A stretch of 64,000 nucleotides of DNA from Oleiphilus messinensis (GTDB lineage: Bacteria > Pseudomonadota > Gammaproteobacteria > Pseudomonadales > Oleiphilaceae): the NCBI RefSeq assembly GCF_002162375.1, contig NZ_CP021425.1:5444501-5508500 (forward strand), read 5' to 3'. Within the stretch, counting starts at the first letter, position 1. Each line of letters opens with the position of its first letter. Under the pieces are notes generated by a model, which was not told where the DNA came from, ran no database searches, and saw only the letters and a list, made by a program, of their open reading frames with translations. This document shows, piece by piece, positions 1-8,309 of this stretch. A program made the position numbers and the translations under genes.

Positions 1-505
1 GCTCCAACCGGGTTTCCAGTTCCTCATGTGCAGAATCACCATTGGAAACAACCCGCCCGCTTTCTTTCACGCTGACCAGATAACCGTAAAAGTTACCCCA
101 TTCACGACGCTCAATCGCAATCGCATCTTCTGGTTGATGAAGATCAACAAGTTGATCCCGTAAAACCCAGCGAAAATCAAAGCCGGAAACATCCCGGTTA
201 CCAATTTTAAGCAGAACCCGCTCTTTAAATTCGACATCTTCCGGTATATCGAGTCCCGCCGTTCGAAGCTGGCTCGCGGAAACATCCTCGCGCTCCACCA
301 ACTCACCCATAATCATGGCACGACTGCCATCTCTACCTACATATTCTGCCTCAAGAATATCGTGTGGCCAGAAATGAGCCAAACCTTTGCTGGCGATGAA
401 CGCCAAGAGTCCAAACACCATCACCAGACTGATTGTTACGGCACCCGCATTCAACCAGACCCAGGGTTCACCTGACGATGTCCACTTTTTAAGGGGCATT
501 CGCAT
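1..505 (-). CDS. pstA: Phosphate ABC transporter permease PstA (5' part, cut by window edge)
   Basis: The minus-strand frame opens at an ATG at 505-503 and stays open to base 1, giving the first 168 codons. After a short basic N-terminus (MRMPLKKW) there is one hydrophobic segment at about residues 16-36, then a polar, probably periplasmic stretch. This fits the enlarged PstA of many marine gammaproteobacteria, in which an extra domain sits before the usual permease core; the core would lie outside the window. It follows pstC on the same strand with a 75-base gap that holds a hairpin, so it is the third gene of pstSCA. The role, inner-membrane phosphate uptake with PstC and PstB, is inferred mainly from position and from this architecture. 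A second in-frame ATG at 499 is an alternative start. Confidence 0.8.
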   Translation of the reverse strand, partial: MRMPLKKWTSSGEPWVWLNAGAVTISLVMVFGLLAFIASKGLAHFWPHDILEAEYVGRDGSRAMIMGELVEREDVSASQLRTAGLDIPEDVEFKERVLLKIGNRDVSGFDFRWVLRDQLVDLHQPEDAIAIERREWGNFYGYLVSVKESGRVVSNGDSAHEELETRLE

Positions 506-542
506 AATCTGTTACCTCAAAACCATTTAAACGTTGTCTCAT

Positions 543-564
543 CAGGTGGCACCATTGCCACCTG
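543..564 (-). other. Hairpin in the pstC-pstA gap
   Basis: A perfect 9-bp inverted repeat (CAGGTGGCA / TGCCACCTG) with a 4-base loop lies between the pstC stop and the pstA start. No U-run follows it, so it looks more like an mRNA-stability or attenuation element than a full terminator. Seen directly; function inferred. Confidence 0.5.
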
Positions 565-580
565 TGCTTTGCAATGATCT

Positions 581-2857
581 TTAAATCACACTGTATTTGG
601 AACGGAGCCGCTGTCTGACAAACTCAGCTGCGGTGTTCACAAAAAATGTGAAGATAAACAGCACGAATGCTGCCAGGAACAAGATTCTGAAATGAGAGCT
701 CCCCACTTCAGATTCCGGCATTTCGACTGCGATATTTGCAGATAACGTCCGCATTCCCTCAAATATGTTGATATCCATTATCGGCGTGTTACCAGTCGCC
801 ATTAATACGATCATCGTTTCACCAACTGCGCGGCCCATACCGATCATCAGGGCGGAAAATATTCCGGGGCTGGCGGTTGGTAGAATAACTCTGACCATGG
901 TTTGCCACTGAGTAGCGCCTAAAGCGAGCGAACCATAGCTCAAATGTTTCGGCACACTGAAGATTGCATCTTCAGTGATCGAGAAAATGGTCGGGATAAC
1001 GGCAAAGCCCATTGCAGCGCCGACCACCAACGCATTACGCTGGTCAAAGTCAATTCCTACTTCATTGGTCAACCAGTTACGCATATCGCCGGCAAACAAC
1101 AATTGCTCAACAAATGGGCTAATTTCAAAGCTAAACCAGCCTATAAACAACACAAGCGGGATGAGCAATAACGGGTCCCAGCCTTCCGGTATCATGTGTC
1201 GAATTTTCTGTGGCAGATTGACCCAGACAAAGCCAAATATAAGGATCGCTATCGGCATCAACATAAGAACCACAAAAACACCGGGCAAATTCGACTCCAT
1301 GAATGGCGCAAAGAACAACCCGGCCAAAAAGCCCAAAATAACCGTAGGCAAAGCCTCCATCAGCTCGATTGCCGGTTTAACTTTACGACGGAGTGACGGT
1401 GCCATGAAGTAAGCGGTGTACAAGGCACCACAAATGGCGAGAGGTGTTGCAATCAACATGGCATAAAACGCCGCTTTCAACGTTCCAAATGCCAGAGGCG
1501 AGAGGCTGTATTTCGGTTCAAAATCATTGGTCGCAGCGGAAGATTGCCATACATAATCAGGCTCTTCGTAGCCTTCGTACCAAATTTCCTGCCACAATGC
1601 AGACCAGGAAATTTCCGGGTGCTCATTATCCACGTTCCAGAAACTGACCTTGCCATTCTCCATCTCGAACAGGATACGATTGGCTCTTGGGGCAATGGCC
1701 ATCATGCTCACCGGGGTCGATGCCATGGATTCGCTCAGCACCATACGATTGGCTGTGGAGTAGTAGATGGACAGTTTTCCGGCGGCATCAACAACCATAA
1801 AACCTTTGCGACGCTCTTCTGGTTCGATTACCAGGGTTGCCGCAGACACTGGCTGGAAATCACGTACTTTTTCAACCCGATATTTGTTTTCGTTGTCTCG
1901 CACCATAAACCACTGGCTGACCTGGCCCGCGGAATCACCCACCAGAAGGGAAGCCCCACCTAACAGGAACTGGATGTCAGTTACACTGTTTTTATCCGAG
2001 GTCAGGTTAACTGAGCCATTCAATTGAGGCGCGTCCTTATCCCGGATATCGTATACAGAAAGCTTTCGCTGATCGCTCAGAACAAACATCCAGCTTAATG
2101 TTGGATCCACCAGAACATTCTCGATATGACCACTGACATTCGGCATCTCCAGATCGGCTTCTTCCAATGAAATCTCACCGGTCATGAAGTTTTCATCTTT
2201 CTGGTAGTAGGCACCGTAAATCTGATCCTGTTGACTTACACCCGCCAGAAACAGCGCACTCTCGGTATTGCGTACAGAAATTGATTTAAGTGGTATTCCA
2301 GGTGCCAATCGGAGCGGCTCCTGACCTACGGGGTATTCAATGAAAGGGGTGATCAAGCGCTCATCGTTTGGATAGGTCACTTTATAACTGTGCTTGAATA
2401 CAATAGCAGTCCCATCACTGAGTCCGGCGGCCAATACACGACTTGCAGAAGAAGCATTACCCAGGGATGTTACTGTAGCCCCCGGCGCCGCAGGCAAGGT
2501 TTCAGTCGTAATAACGTCGCCATTTTCCGTATTGAAAAAGACAATTTTGCCTTGATCTGTCACTCGGGTAGCAATTTCAGCCTGCTCTTCCATAGCCAAA
2601 TACAGTGTCTCACCTGACTCAACCTGTGCGACATCATAGGTGGATACTTCATGAATCTCAGCACCACCAAACAGAGGCAATACTTCATACAGCAAGTAAA
2701 AGAAAATCAGTGTAATGGCGACGATAACACTCACACCACCTAAACCGATTGAAGCCTGTGCCAGCTTGTCTTTGAACGCTCGCCGCTTTCTGTAGCGCAG
2801 AATTTGCGGCGACTCCAAATCCAGTTCTGGCATTGTTGCAGAGTTATTTTGTGTCAT
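581..2857 (-). CDS. pstC: Phosphate ABC transporter permease PstC, enlarged form
   Basis: At 758 residues this is more than twice the length of E. coli PstC (about 320). A cytoplasmic N-terminus is followed by a membrane segment at about residues 37-62, then a long periplasmic region of about 380 residues with repeating strand-like stretches that resembles a beta-propeller. The permease core comes last, with several membrane spans. The binding-protein-dependent permease loop is visible near the C-terminus (SYGSLALGATQWQTMVRVILP, then GRAVGETMIV), the site that docks the ATPase PstB. With PstA it should form the inner-membrane phosphate channel fed by PstS. It lies 269 bases downstream of pstS and has its own Pho-box-like site 44 bases before the start, so it may be transcribed independently as well. 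The role of the extra periplasmic domain is not known to me. Confidence 0.93.
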   Translation of the reverse strand: MTQNNSATMPELDLESPQILRYRKRRAFKDKLAQASIGLGGVSVIVAITLIFFYLLYEVLPLFGGAEIHEVSTYDVAQVESGETLYLAMEEQAEIATRVTDQGKIVFFNTENGDVITTETLPAAPGATVTSLGNASSASRVLAAGLSDGTAIVFKHSYKVTYPNDERLITPFIEYPVGQEPLRLAPGIPLKSISVRNTESALFLAGVSQQDQIYGAYYQKDENFMTGEISLEEADLEMPNVSGHIENVLVDPTLSWMFVLSDQRKLSVYDIRDKDAPQLNGSVNLTSDKNSVTDIQFLLGGASLLVGDSAGQVSQWFMVRDNENKYRVEKVRDFQPVSAATLVIEPEERRKGFMVVDAAGKLSIYYSTANRMVLSESMASTPVSMMAIAPRANRILFEMENGKVSFWNVDNEHPEISWSALWQEIWYEGYEEPDYVWQSSAATNDFEPKYSLSPLAFGTLKAAFYAMLIATPLAICGALYTAYFMAPSLRRKVKPAIELMEALPTVILGFLAGLFFAPFMESNLPGVFVVLMLMPIAILIFGFVWVNLPQKIRHMIPEGWDPLLLIPLVLFIGWFSFEISPFVEQLLFAGDMRNWLTNEVGIDFDQRNALVVGAAMGFAVIPTIFSITEDAIFSVPKHLSYGSLALGATQWQTMVRVILPTASPGIFSALMIGMGRAVGETMIVLMATGNTPIMDINIFEGMRTLSANIAVEMPESEVGSSHFRILFLAAFVLFIFTFFVNTAAEFVRQRLRSKYSVI

Positions 2858-2900
2858 GTAAATCGCACCTGATTAATCGATTAGAGCCACAATAATCGCG

Positions 2901-2922
2901 AAATATGACAAATTTGTTACAG
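2901..2922 (-). promoter_or_regulatory. Pho-box-like PhoB site upstream of pstC
   Basis: Read on the minus strand this is CTGTAACAAATTTGTCATA followed by TTT, two 11-bp units that fit the PhoB consensus (CTGTCAT plus an AT-rich tetranucleotide, repeated). It ends 44 bases before the pstC start. It also lies in a longer inverted repeat, ATATGACAA at 2903-2911 against TTGTCATAT at 2925-2933. The match is seen directly; PhoB control is inferred. Confidence 0.6.
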
Positions 2923-3071
2923 AATTGTCATATTATGCTTTCTAGCAGGATGTAAAAATTGGGAGCATAAAATATTCAACACTGCATGCATTAAAAAATA
3001 ATGACAATGCTATACAGAGCTTTTTGATTTAAATAGAAAAATTTTCTTGGGGCGCAAATTGTCTCGAAACG

Positions 3072-3099
3072 CAAAGAAGAGGCATAAGCCCCTTCTTTG
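3072..3099 (-). terminator. Hairpin between pstS and pstC (attenuator-like)
   Basis: Two 12-base arms (3072-3083 and 3088-3099) flank a 4-base loop, 28 bases after the pstS stop. The single mismatch on the plus strand becomes a G-U pair in minus-strand RNA, so the stem is complete in the pst transcript. Only a weak U-stretch follows. Such a partial stop after the binding-protein gene would let PstS be made in excess over the permeases, as in many ABC operons. Confidence 0.5.
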
Positions 3100-3126
3100 T
3101 TTTAACCTGGCGAGCGCTAAGAAAGC

Positions 3127-4107
3127 TTAGTTCAGACTCAGGTTTTGAAGACTTTTCGTTGCAACAGAAGAAGGCAGTGGAACGTAACCATCTTTAACAA
3201 CGACTTCTTGTCCTTGTTTGGAAAGTACCAGCTTCACAAACTCACCTACGATTGGATCCAGGTTTTTGTTTGGCGCTTTGTTTACGTAAACGTACAAGAA
3301 TCGGGACAGTGGGTATTTACCCGCTACTGCATTGTCTGGAGTGGCATCAACGAAATCATCACCAGGCTTTTTCGCCAAAGCAACGGCACGTACGGATGCA
3401 GTTTTGTAACCAATGCCAGAGTAACCAATACCGTTTACAGACTCAGAAACCCCCTGAACAACAGACGCTGAACCCGGCTGCTCGTTCACGTTGTTTTTGA
3501 AGTCACCTTTACACAAGGCCTTCTTCTTGAAATATCCGTAAGTACCCGATACGGAATTACGACCGAACAATTGAACAGATTGGTTAGCCAGATCACCACC
3601 AACGCCTACGTCGCTCCATTTAACTGCATCTTTCTCGTATCCACACTTACGGGTAGAGGAGAAGATTGCGTCAACCTGAGCAATAGTCAGACCTTTAACA
3701 GGGTTATCTTTGTTTACGAATACCGCCAGGGCATCGATCGCAACTGGAATTGCGGTTGGCTTGTAGCCAAATTTTTTCTCGAAAGCTTCAACTTCTTTGT
3801 CTTTCATCTGACGGCTCATTGGCCCCAGGTTTGAAGTTCCTTCAGTCAAAGCCGGAGGCGCAGTAGAAGAACCCGCCGCCTGAATCTGGATGTTGACGTT
3901 TGGATAGTTACGCTTAAAATCTTCTGCCCACAACGTCATGAGGTTGGCCAAAGTATCTGAACCAACAGACGAAATGTTGCCAGAAACACCAGATGCTTTT
4001 GAATAGGTGTTCAGAGCAGGATCTACTTTTGCTGCAGCCATTGCAGTGCCAGCACCAGCGGTAGCTGCTACAACAGTCAACGCCGCACAAAGTTTTCTGA
4101 ATTTCAT
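3127..4107 (-). CDS. pstS: Periplasmic phosphate-binding protein PstS
   Basis: Captures phosphate in the periplasm and delivers it to PstC/PstA. I place the start at the ATG at 4107 (MKFRKLC), which has GGGAG a few bases upstream and gives a clean Sec signal peptide ending near AMAAA (residues 22-26); a start further upstream would add a non-signal extension. The mature protein has the PstS pattern: [10 protein letters not shown] near the N-terminus, a phosphate loop [11 protein letters not shown], and [12 protein letters not shown] in the middle. Its length of 326 residues is normal for the family. It is first in the pst operon and lies about 230 bases downstream of a three-unit Pho-box-like array, so phosphate-starvation control by PhoB is likely. 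Identification is secure; regulation is inferred. Confidence 0.95.
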   Translation of the reverse strand: MKFRKLCAALTVVAATAGAGTAMAAAKVDPALNTYSKASGVSGNISSVGSDTLANLMTLWAEDFKRNYPNVNIQIQAAGSSTAPPALTEGTSNLGPMSRQMKDKEVEAFEKKFGYKPTAIPVAIDALAVFVNKDNPVKGLTIAQVDAIFSSTRKCGYEKDAVKWSDVGVGGDLANQSVQLFGRNSVSGTYGYFKKKALCKGDFKNNVNEQPGSASVVQGVSESVNGIGYSGIGYKTASVRAVALAKKPGDDFVDATPDNAVAGKYPLSRFLYVYVNKAPNKNLDPIVGEFVKLVLSKQGQEVVVKDGYVPLPSSVATKSLQNLSLN

Positions 4108-4543
4108 TTGAATCTCCCATGATGGACTAGATATCGGGTTTAGCAGAATTAGATCCACTCAAGGTGTCAGTTAATAAGCAAACAACCTCACGAGTGGTCA
4201 CTCACACAAACACGATCAAAGTAACGCCTACCCACTAAGCGGTTCTGCAGGGACGATACCGAACCAACAGAGCACTTTGAACAATAATTTTGCAGGAGTG
4301 AAACGCGGTCAAACGCCAAGCCACTGAGCGGACTTTAAAACAGTTTTATTACATTTATGTGACAAATGACTAAATTTTCATTTTTGCTATGTGCATCACT
4401 AAGACACACCTATGCCCATAAATACAGTCGAGTACGCCCTATTTAAGTGCAAATCACTAATGTAGGCTCAGGATGATATACTCTGAATATTGTCATTTCG
4501 TTTACAAAATTAAGACACCCAAAATAACAGGAATTTTCCCACC
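4108..4543. other. Divergent intergenic region pstS / dctQ
   Basis: A 436-base stretch without a gene separates divergently transcribed pstS and the TRAP operon. It holds the Pho-box-like array at 4333-4365 and AT-rich sequence from about 4340 to 4510, where the promoters of both operons most likely lie. I saw no RNA gene or longer repeat here. Confidence 0.6.
4333..4365 (-). promoter_or_regulatory. Three-unit Pho-box-like array upstream of pstS
   Basis: On the minus strand three consecutive 11-base units can be read: TTGTCACATAA, ATGTAATAAAA and CTGTTTTAAAG. The 7-base half-sites each followed by four A/T-rich bases match the PhoB layout, though individual units are degenerate. It lies about 225 bases before the pstS start, so a long 5' leader or a second promoter is implied. 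Confidence 0.5.
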
Positions 4544-5116
4544 ATGATTGGCCAACGTGTCCTTCATTATTTAGACCGGTTTACCGAGGCTACTGGTACG
4601 ACTTTGGTCTGGCTGAACGTACTATTGGTTATAAGCATGTGCCTGGTCGTAATGCTACGCTATGTGTTCAACCATTCATCCATCCCGTTGCAGGAAGCAA
4701 CGATGTACTTACACGGTACATTATTTATGCTGGGAGCGGCATACACCCTCAAACACAACGAACATGTAAGGGTTGATATTCTCTATCAACGCTTTTCAGC
4801 CAAAGGTAAAGCGATCGTCAACTGCCTCGGTACAGTCATTCTATTGCTGCCCATGCTCCTTTTTATCCTGATTTACAGCTGGCCCTATGTCACTGCCTCC
4901 TGGGATATACTGGAAACCTCTCAAGAGGCCAATGGACTGCCCTTGGTTTTTGTGCTCAAGTCCCTGATTCCGGCAATGGTCGTACTATTGTTAATCCAGG
5001 CCATTGCTGAAATCATCCGTAACTTATCCACAATTTTTGCGGCGACCTCTACAACGACGACCACGACGCCTACAAATACAGCATCCAAAACAACAGCGTC
5101 CACCTTTAAAGATTAA
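4544..5116 (+). CDS. dctQ: TRAP transporter small permease (DctQ family)
   Basis: The 190-residue protein has four hydrophobic spans (about 21-42, 55-72, 92-115 and 138-160), the DctQ pattern, and the typical first-loop phrase MLRYVFNHS followed by PLQEATMYLHG. It partners the large permease DctM in a Na+-driven uptake system for organic acids. The dctM gene starts 12 bases after it. Unusually, the C-terminus ends in about 23 residues made mostly of Thr, Ser and Ala (poly-Thr run near 168-175), a low-complexity tail absent from most DctQ proteins. The promoter should lie in the divergent region shared with pstS. Confidence 0.9.
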   Translation: MIGQRVLHYLDRFTEATGTTLVWLNVLLVISMCLVVMLRYVFNHSSIPLQEATMYLHGTLFMLGAAYTLKHNEHVRVDILYQRFSAKGKAIVNCLGTVILLLPMLLFILIYSWPYVTASWDILETSQEANGLPLVFVLKSLIPAMVVLLLIQAIAEIIRNLSTIFAATSTTTTTTPTNTASKTTASTFKD

Positions 5117-5128
5117 GGCCTGACACTC

Positions 5129-6502
5129 ATGATCGAATACATTCCCCTGTTTATGTTTGCCGCAGTATGTGTGGTATTGCTAATGGGGTACCCAGTGGCA
5201 TTCTCACTGGCCGGAACTGCACTCTTTTTTGCCTTCGGTGGCATACTCGCCGGAATCTTTGACCCGTCCTATCTCAATGCAACCCCGAGCCGTTTGTATG
5301 GCTTGATAACCAATCAAACGCTGATTGCTGTGCCCCTTTTTGTGTTTATGGGATGCATGCTGCAGCAATCAAAAATTGCAGAGAATCTGCTGGAAAGCAT
5401 GGCGCAGGTCTTTGGTCGCGTCCGGGGCGGGCTTGGCATTTCCGTCGCGATTGTCGGTGCCTTGCTTGCCGCCTCGACCGGAATCGTCGGGGCAACAGTG
5501 GTCACCATGGGCCTGATCTCTCTCCCGACCATGTTAAAAAAAGGCTACTCTCCGGCTATCGCCACCGGAACCATTTGTGCAACCGGAACCCTGGGGCAAA
5601 TTATTCCGCCTTCTATTGCGCTCGTTTTGCTCGGTGACGTGCTTTCCAGCGCCTATCAACAGGCACAGCAAAATCAGGGTATTTTCAGCCCCGACACGGT
5701 CTCGGTCGGTGACCTGTTTGTTGGCGCAATGATACCGGGCCTGATACTGGTTATTTTGTATATGCTCTATCTACTTTCGGTTGCCTGGTTCCGCCCCGAC
5801 CTCATCCCCCACGGTTCAACAGAAACCAGCAGCGAACCGCAAGCGCCCAAAAGCATATTACGAGATCTGACACCTGCACTGCTGTTGATTGTCACGGTTC
5901 TCGGTTCGATTTTATCCGGCATCGCCACACCAACCGAAGCTGCCGGAGTCGGCGCATTGGGCGCACTGCTACTCGCAGGAGCCAGAAGACAGTTAACCGG
6001 AACAGTTTTGCGCGATGTTTGCCAGAGCACAACAAAAGTGACCTGCATGGTATTTATGATCCTGATCGGAGCCACGCTCTTTTCACTGGTCTTCCGTGCT
6101 TATAATGGTGACGAATTAATCCAGCATATTTTCTCACAAATGCCCGGCGGCGAAATTACGGCGATTATTGTGGTGATGTTGGTTATTTTTTTATTGGGCT
6201 TCATTCTCGATTTTATCGAAATCACGTTCGTTGTCGTGCCGATTGTCGCACCGGTATTACTGATGATGGATATAAACCCGGTCTGGTTGGGCATCATGAT
6301 CGCACTGAATCTGCAAACCTCGTTCTTGACCCCCCCGTTTGGCTTCTCCCTTTTTTACCTGAGAGGTGTGGCCCCGGATCACATCAAAACCACACAAATT
6401 TACAAGGGCGTAGCACCGTTTATCGGGATACAATTACTGATGTTAATCATATTGTCCCTGTGGCCGGGTTTAGCGACCTGGTTGCCAGATATCGTGTATT
6501 AG
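5129..6502 (+). CDS. dctM: TRAP transporter large permease (DctM family)
   Basis: A 457-residue inner-membrane protein with about 12 hydrophobic spans, the usual length for DctM. Family landmarks are present: MGYPVAFSLAG near the N-terminus, the substrate-path motif GTLGQIIPPSIALVLLGD in the first half, and LNLQTSFLTPPFGFSLFYL near the C-terminus. It carries substrate and sodium across the membrane while the periplasmic binding protein encoded at 7137-8255 supplies ligand. It is co-transcribed with dctQ. The family is clear; the substrate is set by the binding protein, which looks like an alpha-keto-acid binder. Confidence 0.94.
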   Translation: MIEYIPLFMFAAVCVVLLMGYPVAFSLAGTALFFAFGGILAGIFDPSYLNATPSRLYGLITNQTLIAVPLFVFMGCMLQQSKIAENLLESMAQVFGRVRGGLGISVAIVGALLAASTGIVGATVVTMGLISLPTMLKKGYSPAIATGTICATGTLGQIIPPSIALVLLGDVLSSAYQQAQQNQGIFSPDTVSVGDLFVGAMIPGLILVILYMLYLLSVAWFRPDLIPHGSTETSSEPQAPKSILRDLTPALLLIVTVLGSILSGIATPTEAAGVGALGALLLAGARRQLTGTVLRDVCQSTTKVTCMVFMILIGATLFSLVFRAYNGDELIQHIFSQMPGGEITAIIVVMLVIFLLGFILDFIEITFVVVPIVAPVLLMMDINPVWLGIMIALNLQTSFLTPPFGFSLFYLRGVAPDHIKTTQIYKGVAPFIGIQLLMLIILSLWPGLATWLPDIVY

Positions 6503-6639
6503 TTATTATGATCTAGATTAATACTCCATAATAACGATCAAACAGCAGGGTTTAAGCAACCCTACTCAGAGCGCAATGACCCTGATCCAGGCTGATCCGG
6601 GTCTCCGATAACTAAAATAAAGTATTGAAGTAGAATAAA

Positions 6640-7038
6640 ATGACGATGAACGACGATAAACCTGGACCTTCGGGTGAATTGATTCTGCAGGTTGTACCCG
6701 AACCCAAGGATACGAACTCCAACGGTGATGTCTACGCCGGTTGGCTGTTCAATTATATGGACCAGGCTGCAGCTTACAAAGCACAGGCGATTTCCCAGGG
6801 CCGTGCGGCCACGGTTGCGGTTGAGAGCATGGAGTTTATTTCGCCCATTCGAACCGGCTCTCAGGTTGCCTTTTATGCCCGCCTGGTTGACATTGGCACC
6901 AGCTCAATGAAAATTTACGTTGAAGTCTGGACCAAAGATCGGGATAAAGGCACTCAGCGGAAAGTCACCGAGACACTGTTTGTGTATGTTGCGATTGATA
7001 AAAATGGCAGGATTCGGGAAGTGCCTTCCCAAGACTAG
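6640..7038 (+). CDS. Acyl-CoA thioesterase, YciA-like hotdog fold
   Basis: A 132-residue single-hotdog protein. The segment DTNSNGDVYAGWLFNYMDQAA carries the catalytic-type Asn/Gly and Asp pattern of YciA/BACH acyl-CoA thioesterases, and VESMEFISPIRTGSQVAFYA is the second conserved strand and loop. These enzymes hydrolyse acyl-CoA to free acid and CoA and usually act as hexamers in the cytoplasm. It sits between the TRAP permeases (same strand, 137 bases upstream) and the TRAP binding protein (opposite strand). A link between uptake of a carboxylate and acyl-CoA turnover is possible but only suggested by position. A GC-rich hairpin follows the stop codon. Confidence 0.88.
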   Translation: MTMNDDKPGPSGELILQVVPEPKDTNSNGDVYAGWLFNYMDQAAAYKAQAISQGRAATVAVESMEFISPIRTGSQVAFYARLVDIGTSSMKIYVEVWTKDRDKGTQRKVTETLFVYVAIDKNGRIREVPSQD

Positions 7039-7059
7039 GACACTACAATTGGTGAAATG

Positions 7060-7080
7060 CCCCGCCACAGGGTGGCGGGG
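7060..7080. terminator. Hairpin between convergent thioesterase and dctP
   Basis: CCCCGCCAC and GTGGCGGGG form a perfect 9-bp GC-rich stem with a 3-base loop between two genes that converge. There is no clear T-run on either side, so it may be a bidirectional but weak terminator. Confidence 0.5.
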
Positions 7081-7136
7081 AGCATTGCGACACGCCTGAC
7101 TTGTCCGGTCTGATTCCGAACTCGATCTACTCTCGG

Positions 7137-8255
7137 CTATTGGGCACGCGCATCAATGTAGGCTTTTTCAGACAGCTCATGGTAAGGCACAACTCGATCC
7201 CGAAATTCTACAAACGAGTCATACACTTTTTTCGCCATTTCATCCTGCCCTGCAATTTCCGCAACAACTTCATCGGAAATCTTATGCAATGCCTTGATAA
7301 CATCGTCCGGGAAACGCTTGACCTGAACGCCGTGCTGATCCACTAATTCGGTTAATGCCACGTTGTTGCGCGCGGTATACTCATCCAGCATATCCTGATT
7401 CGCTGCGCGCGCCGCGACTTCGACAATAGCCTGTAAATCCTCGGGCAGAGCCTTCAGTGCCTTTTCATTGACAATCAATTCCAATGCTGTGCCGGGTTCA
7501 TGCCAGCCCGGATAGTAGTAAAACTTGGCAACTTTATGCAGACCGGTTGCCAGGTCATTATAAGGCCCCACCCACTCAGTCGCATCGATGGTTCCGGTTT
7601 GCAACGCGGTGAAAATCTCACCGCCCGGCAGGTTAACCGGTGTACCACCCGCGCGCTGCAGTACTTCTCCACCTAAACCGGGGATTCGCATTTTCAGACC
7701 TTCAAGATCTGATAATGAATTGATCTCCTTGTTAAACCATCCCCCCATTTGCACCCCGGTATTGCCCGCAGCATAGGGCACCAGACCAAACGGTTTGTAG
7801 GTTTCACGCCAGAGAGCCAATCCACCACCATAGTGCATCCAGCCATTGTATTCCTGAGCAGTCAAACCAAACGGCACGGTCGCAAAAAACTGTGCTGCCG
7901 GCACTTTTCCTTTCCAATAATAGGCTGCGCCATGGCCGGCTTGTGCTGTTCCCTGCGAGACGGCATCAAACACCTCAAGTGGGGGAACCAGCTCACCACC
8001 ACCAAATACTTTGATCTTCAAACGACCATTACTCATCCGCTCAACATCCTTGGCAAAGCGTTCCGGTGCGGTGCCCAAGCCAGGAAAATTTTTCGGCCAC
8101 GTGGTGACGAGTTTCCACTGTATTGGTTTAACGTTTTCTTTTGTTGCCATTGGTGCCGCTGCTGCGGTGGGCTCACAATCCTTCTGACTACAGGCGTTCA
8201 GCACCAGCGCCGTCACACCAATTCCGAGCAAGGAAAAAACACTCCTACGTTTCAT
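7137..8255 (-). CDS. dctP: TRAP transporter substrate-binding lipoprotein, TakP/DctP family
   Basis: Starts at the ATG at 8255 (MKRRSVFSLLG) with AGGAG just upstream. The signal sequence ends in a lipobox, LNAC (residues 19-22), so the mature protein is probably a membrane-anchored lipoprotein rather than a free periplasmic one. The body reads like the TakP group of TRAP binders: WKLVTTWPKNFPGLGTAPE, then RIPGLGGEVLQRAGG with the carboxylate-binding Arg, then TGTIDATEWVGPYND. TakP relatives bind alpha-keto acids or similar carboxylates. It is on the opposite strand from dctQM and about 630 bases from dctM, a split arrangement. Family assignment is firm; the ligand is inferred. Confidence 0.9.
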   Translation of the reverse strand: MKRRSVFSLLGIGVTALVLNACSQKDCEPTAAAAPMATKENVKPIQWKLVTTWPKNFPGLGTAPERFAKDVERMSNGRLKIKVFGGGELVPPLEVFDAVSQGTAQAGHGAAYYWKGKVPAAQFFATVPFGLTAQEYNGWMHYGGGLALWRETYKPFGLVPYAAGNTGVQMGGWFNKEINSLSDLEGLKMRIPGLGGEVLQRAGGTPVNLPGGEIFTALQTGTIDATEWVGPYNDLATGLHKVAKFYYYPGWHEPGTALELIVNEKALKALPEDLQAIVEVAARAANQDMLDEYTARNNVALTELVDQHGVQVKRFPDDVIKALHKISDEVVAEIAGQDEMAKKVYDSFVEFRDRVVPYHELSEKAYIDARAQ

Positions 8256-8309
8256 AATCACTCCTGATCTGTTTTTTGTATTGTTGTTGAGGTGGTTTAC
8301 CAAAATGGG

